64,000 bases of DNA. It comes from an uncultured Prevotellaceae bacterium. GTDB taxonomy: Bacteria > Bacteroidota > Bacteroidia > Bacteroidales > Bacteroidaceae. Positions 63,574 through 64,000 of the stretch are shown here, one piece after another. The position numbers and the translations under genes are program-made. The DNA lies in NCBI GenBank assembly GCA_900315075.1, contig OMXV01000001.1, positions 124,001-188,000 on the forward strand, in the 5' to 3' direction. The notes below the pieces were generated by a model, which was not told where the DNA came from, made no database searches, and worked only from the letters and a program-made list of their open reading frames with translations. The stretch's first letter is position 1; the number at the start of each line of letters is the position of its first letter.

Positions 63574-64000
63574 TTATGGGGAGGGAAGCGCGTCTTTTTG
63601 TTCTTCGAGTTGAAGGGAGAGTGTTTCCCACTGTTCGATTTCTTCGTCGAGGACACGCTTGGTGGAAGTGTATTCCGTCACTACTTCCATGTCGGAAGCC
63701 CCCTCTGGAGTGCAGAGAATGGCATCGAGTTCGGCAAGCCTTTTCTCCAAACTGCTAATTTTAGTCTCACTGTCTTTGACAGCCTTCTCCAACCGGCGGA
63801 TACGCCTCTGCACTTCACGTCGCTCCTCATAGTTTTGCTTTCCTGCCGAGGGAGGTGCTGGCTGTTCAGTTTTTTCCTCTGTCGGCGTATTAGCAGCCAT
63901 TCCCAACTGATTGAGCGAGTCGATATTCCGTGAACGGAGGAAGTCGTAGATGCCACCAAGATGCTCTCTCACCCTACCGCCACCGAATTCATACACCTTG
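63574..64000 (-). CDS. ABC-F family ATPase, C-terminal part (Uup-like)
   Basis: Only the last 140 or so residues are in the window; the gene continues past base 64000. It opens in VYEFGGGRVREHLGGIYDFL (the first Val/Met codon lies at the window edge), which follows the second ATPase domain in ABC-F proteins. A linker rich in Glu, Pro and Lys (about residues 30-55) leads to a coiled-coil C-terminal domain (YEERREVQRRIRRLEKAVKD, KISSLEKRLAELDAIL, EEIEQWETLSLQLEEQKD). This is the Uup/EttA-type ribosome- or DNA-binding tail. Function is probably translation-related; specificity cannot be set from this piece. Confidence 0.85.
   Translation of the reverse strand, partial: KVYEFGGGRVREHLGGIYDFLRSRNIDSLNQLGMAANTPTEEKTEQPAPPSAGKQNYEERREVQRRIRRLEKAVKDSETKISSLEKRLAELDAILCTPEGASDMEVVTEYTSTKRVLDEEIEQWETLSLQLEEQKDALPSP

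Overview
The window looks like a chromosome segment of a Bacteroidales gut or rumen bacterium, most likely Prevotellaceae (Prevotella/Segatella-like). This rests on the SusC/SusD pair with a hybrid two-component regulator, a Nudix-type AraR, DUF4374, DUF3316 and T9SS-like C-terminal tails, promoters of the TTTG-N19-TAnnTTTG type, and the general lack of strong Shine-Dalgarno sites. The genus is an inference; no rRNA or other marker phylogeny was possible.

Layout. (1) 1-12.9 kb, + strand: L-arabinose and pentose-phosphate cluster: tail of a sodium/solute symporter, araR, araD, araA, a four-helix-bundle gene enclosed by inverted repeats, araB, a secreted GH51 arabinofuranosidase, transketolase and rpiB, then a VanZ-like protein, a membrane-anchored AAA+ ATPase and an NPD/FabK flavoprotein. 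(2) 13.4-18.1 kb: one 1589-residue secreted multidomain protein. (3) 18.7-28.3 kb: a type I restriction-modification island with a frameshifted hsdR, hsdM, a DUF1016 PD-(D/E)XK nuclease, an expressed hsdS, a tyrosine recombinase on the opposite strand, and two silent hsdS cassettes bounded by shared short sites. This is the arrangement of a specificity shufflon. (4) 28.4-33.6 kb: MATE exporter, a 1.3-kb gene-poor stretch holding tandem repeats, a GC-rich foldback and a promoter/26-codon ORF/terminator unit, an FKBP lipoprotein and glyS. (5) 33.8-38.9 kb: IS630 remnant and a cobalamin-uptake locus (B12 riboswitch, TonB receptor, small secreted protein, DUF4374 protein, internally deleted cbiK). 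(6) 39-45.9 kb: broken methyltransferase, parC, DUF3316 protein, S41 peptidase, AGE-family epimerase. (7) 45.9-57.3 kb: a polysaccharide utilisation locus (GH105, SusD, SusC, divergent HTCS). (8) 57.3-64 kb: zinc-ribbon membrane protein, U32 peptidase, metA, M13 peptidase and the C-terminus of an ABC-F protein.

How the genes work together. GH51 releases arabinose from hemicellulose or pectin side chains. The symporter imports it, AraA/AraB/AraD convert it to D-xylulose-5-phosphate, and transketolase and RpiB feed it into the pentose-phosphate pathway, with AraR as sugar-responsive regulator. The GH105/SusCD/HTCS locus suggests use of a pectin-like glycan.

The most unusual signals not explained by ordinary genes are the candidate 2 x 3 hsdS shufflon, a family of composite intergenic repeats (11-bp GTAGTTAAAGG arrays plus ATTGAAAATTGAA arrays plus a CCGTATG hairpin tail) that supplies the stop codons of several genes, the inverted-repeat-enclosed four-helix-bundle gene inside the ara operon, and the small transcription unit near 30.4-30.8 kb. 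All calls come from reading the sequence alone; no database search was run.
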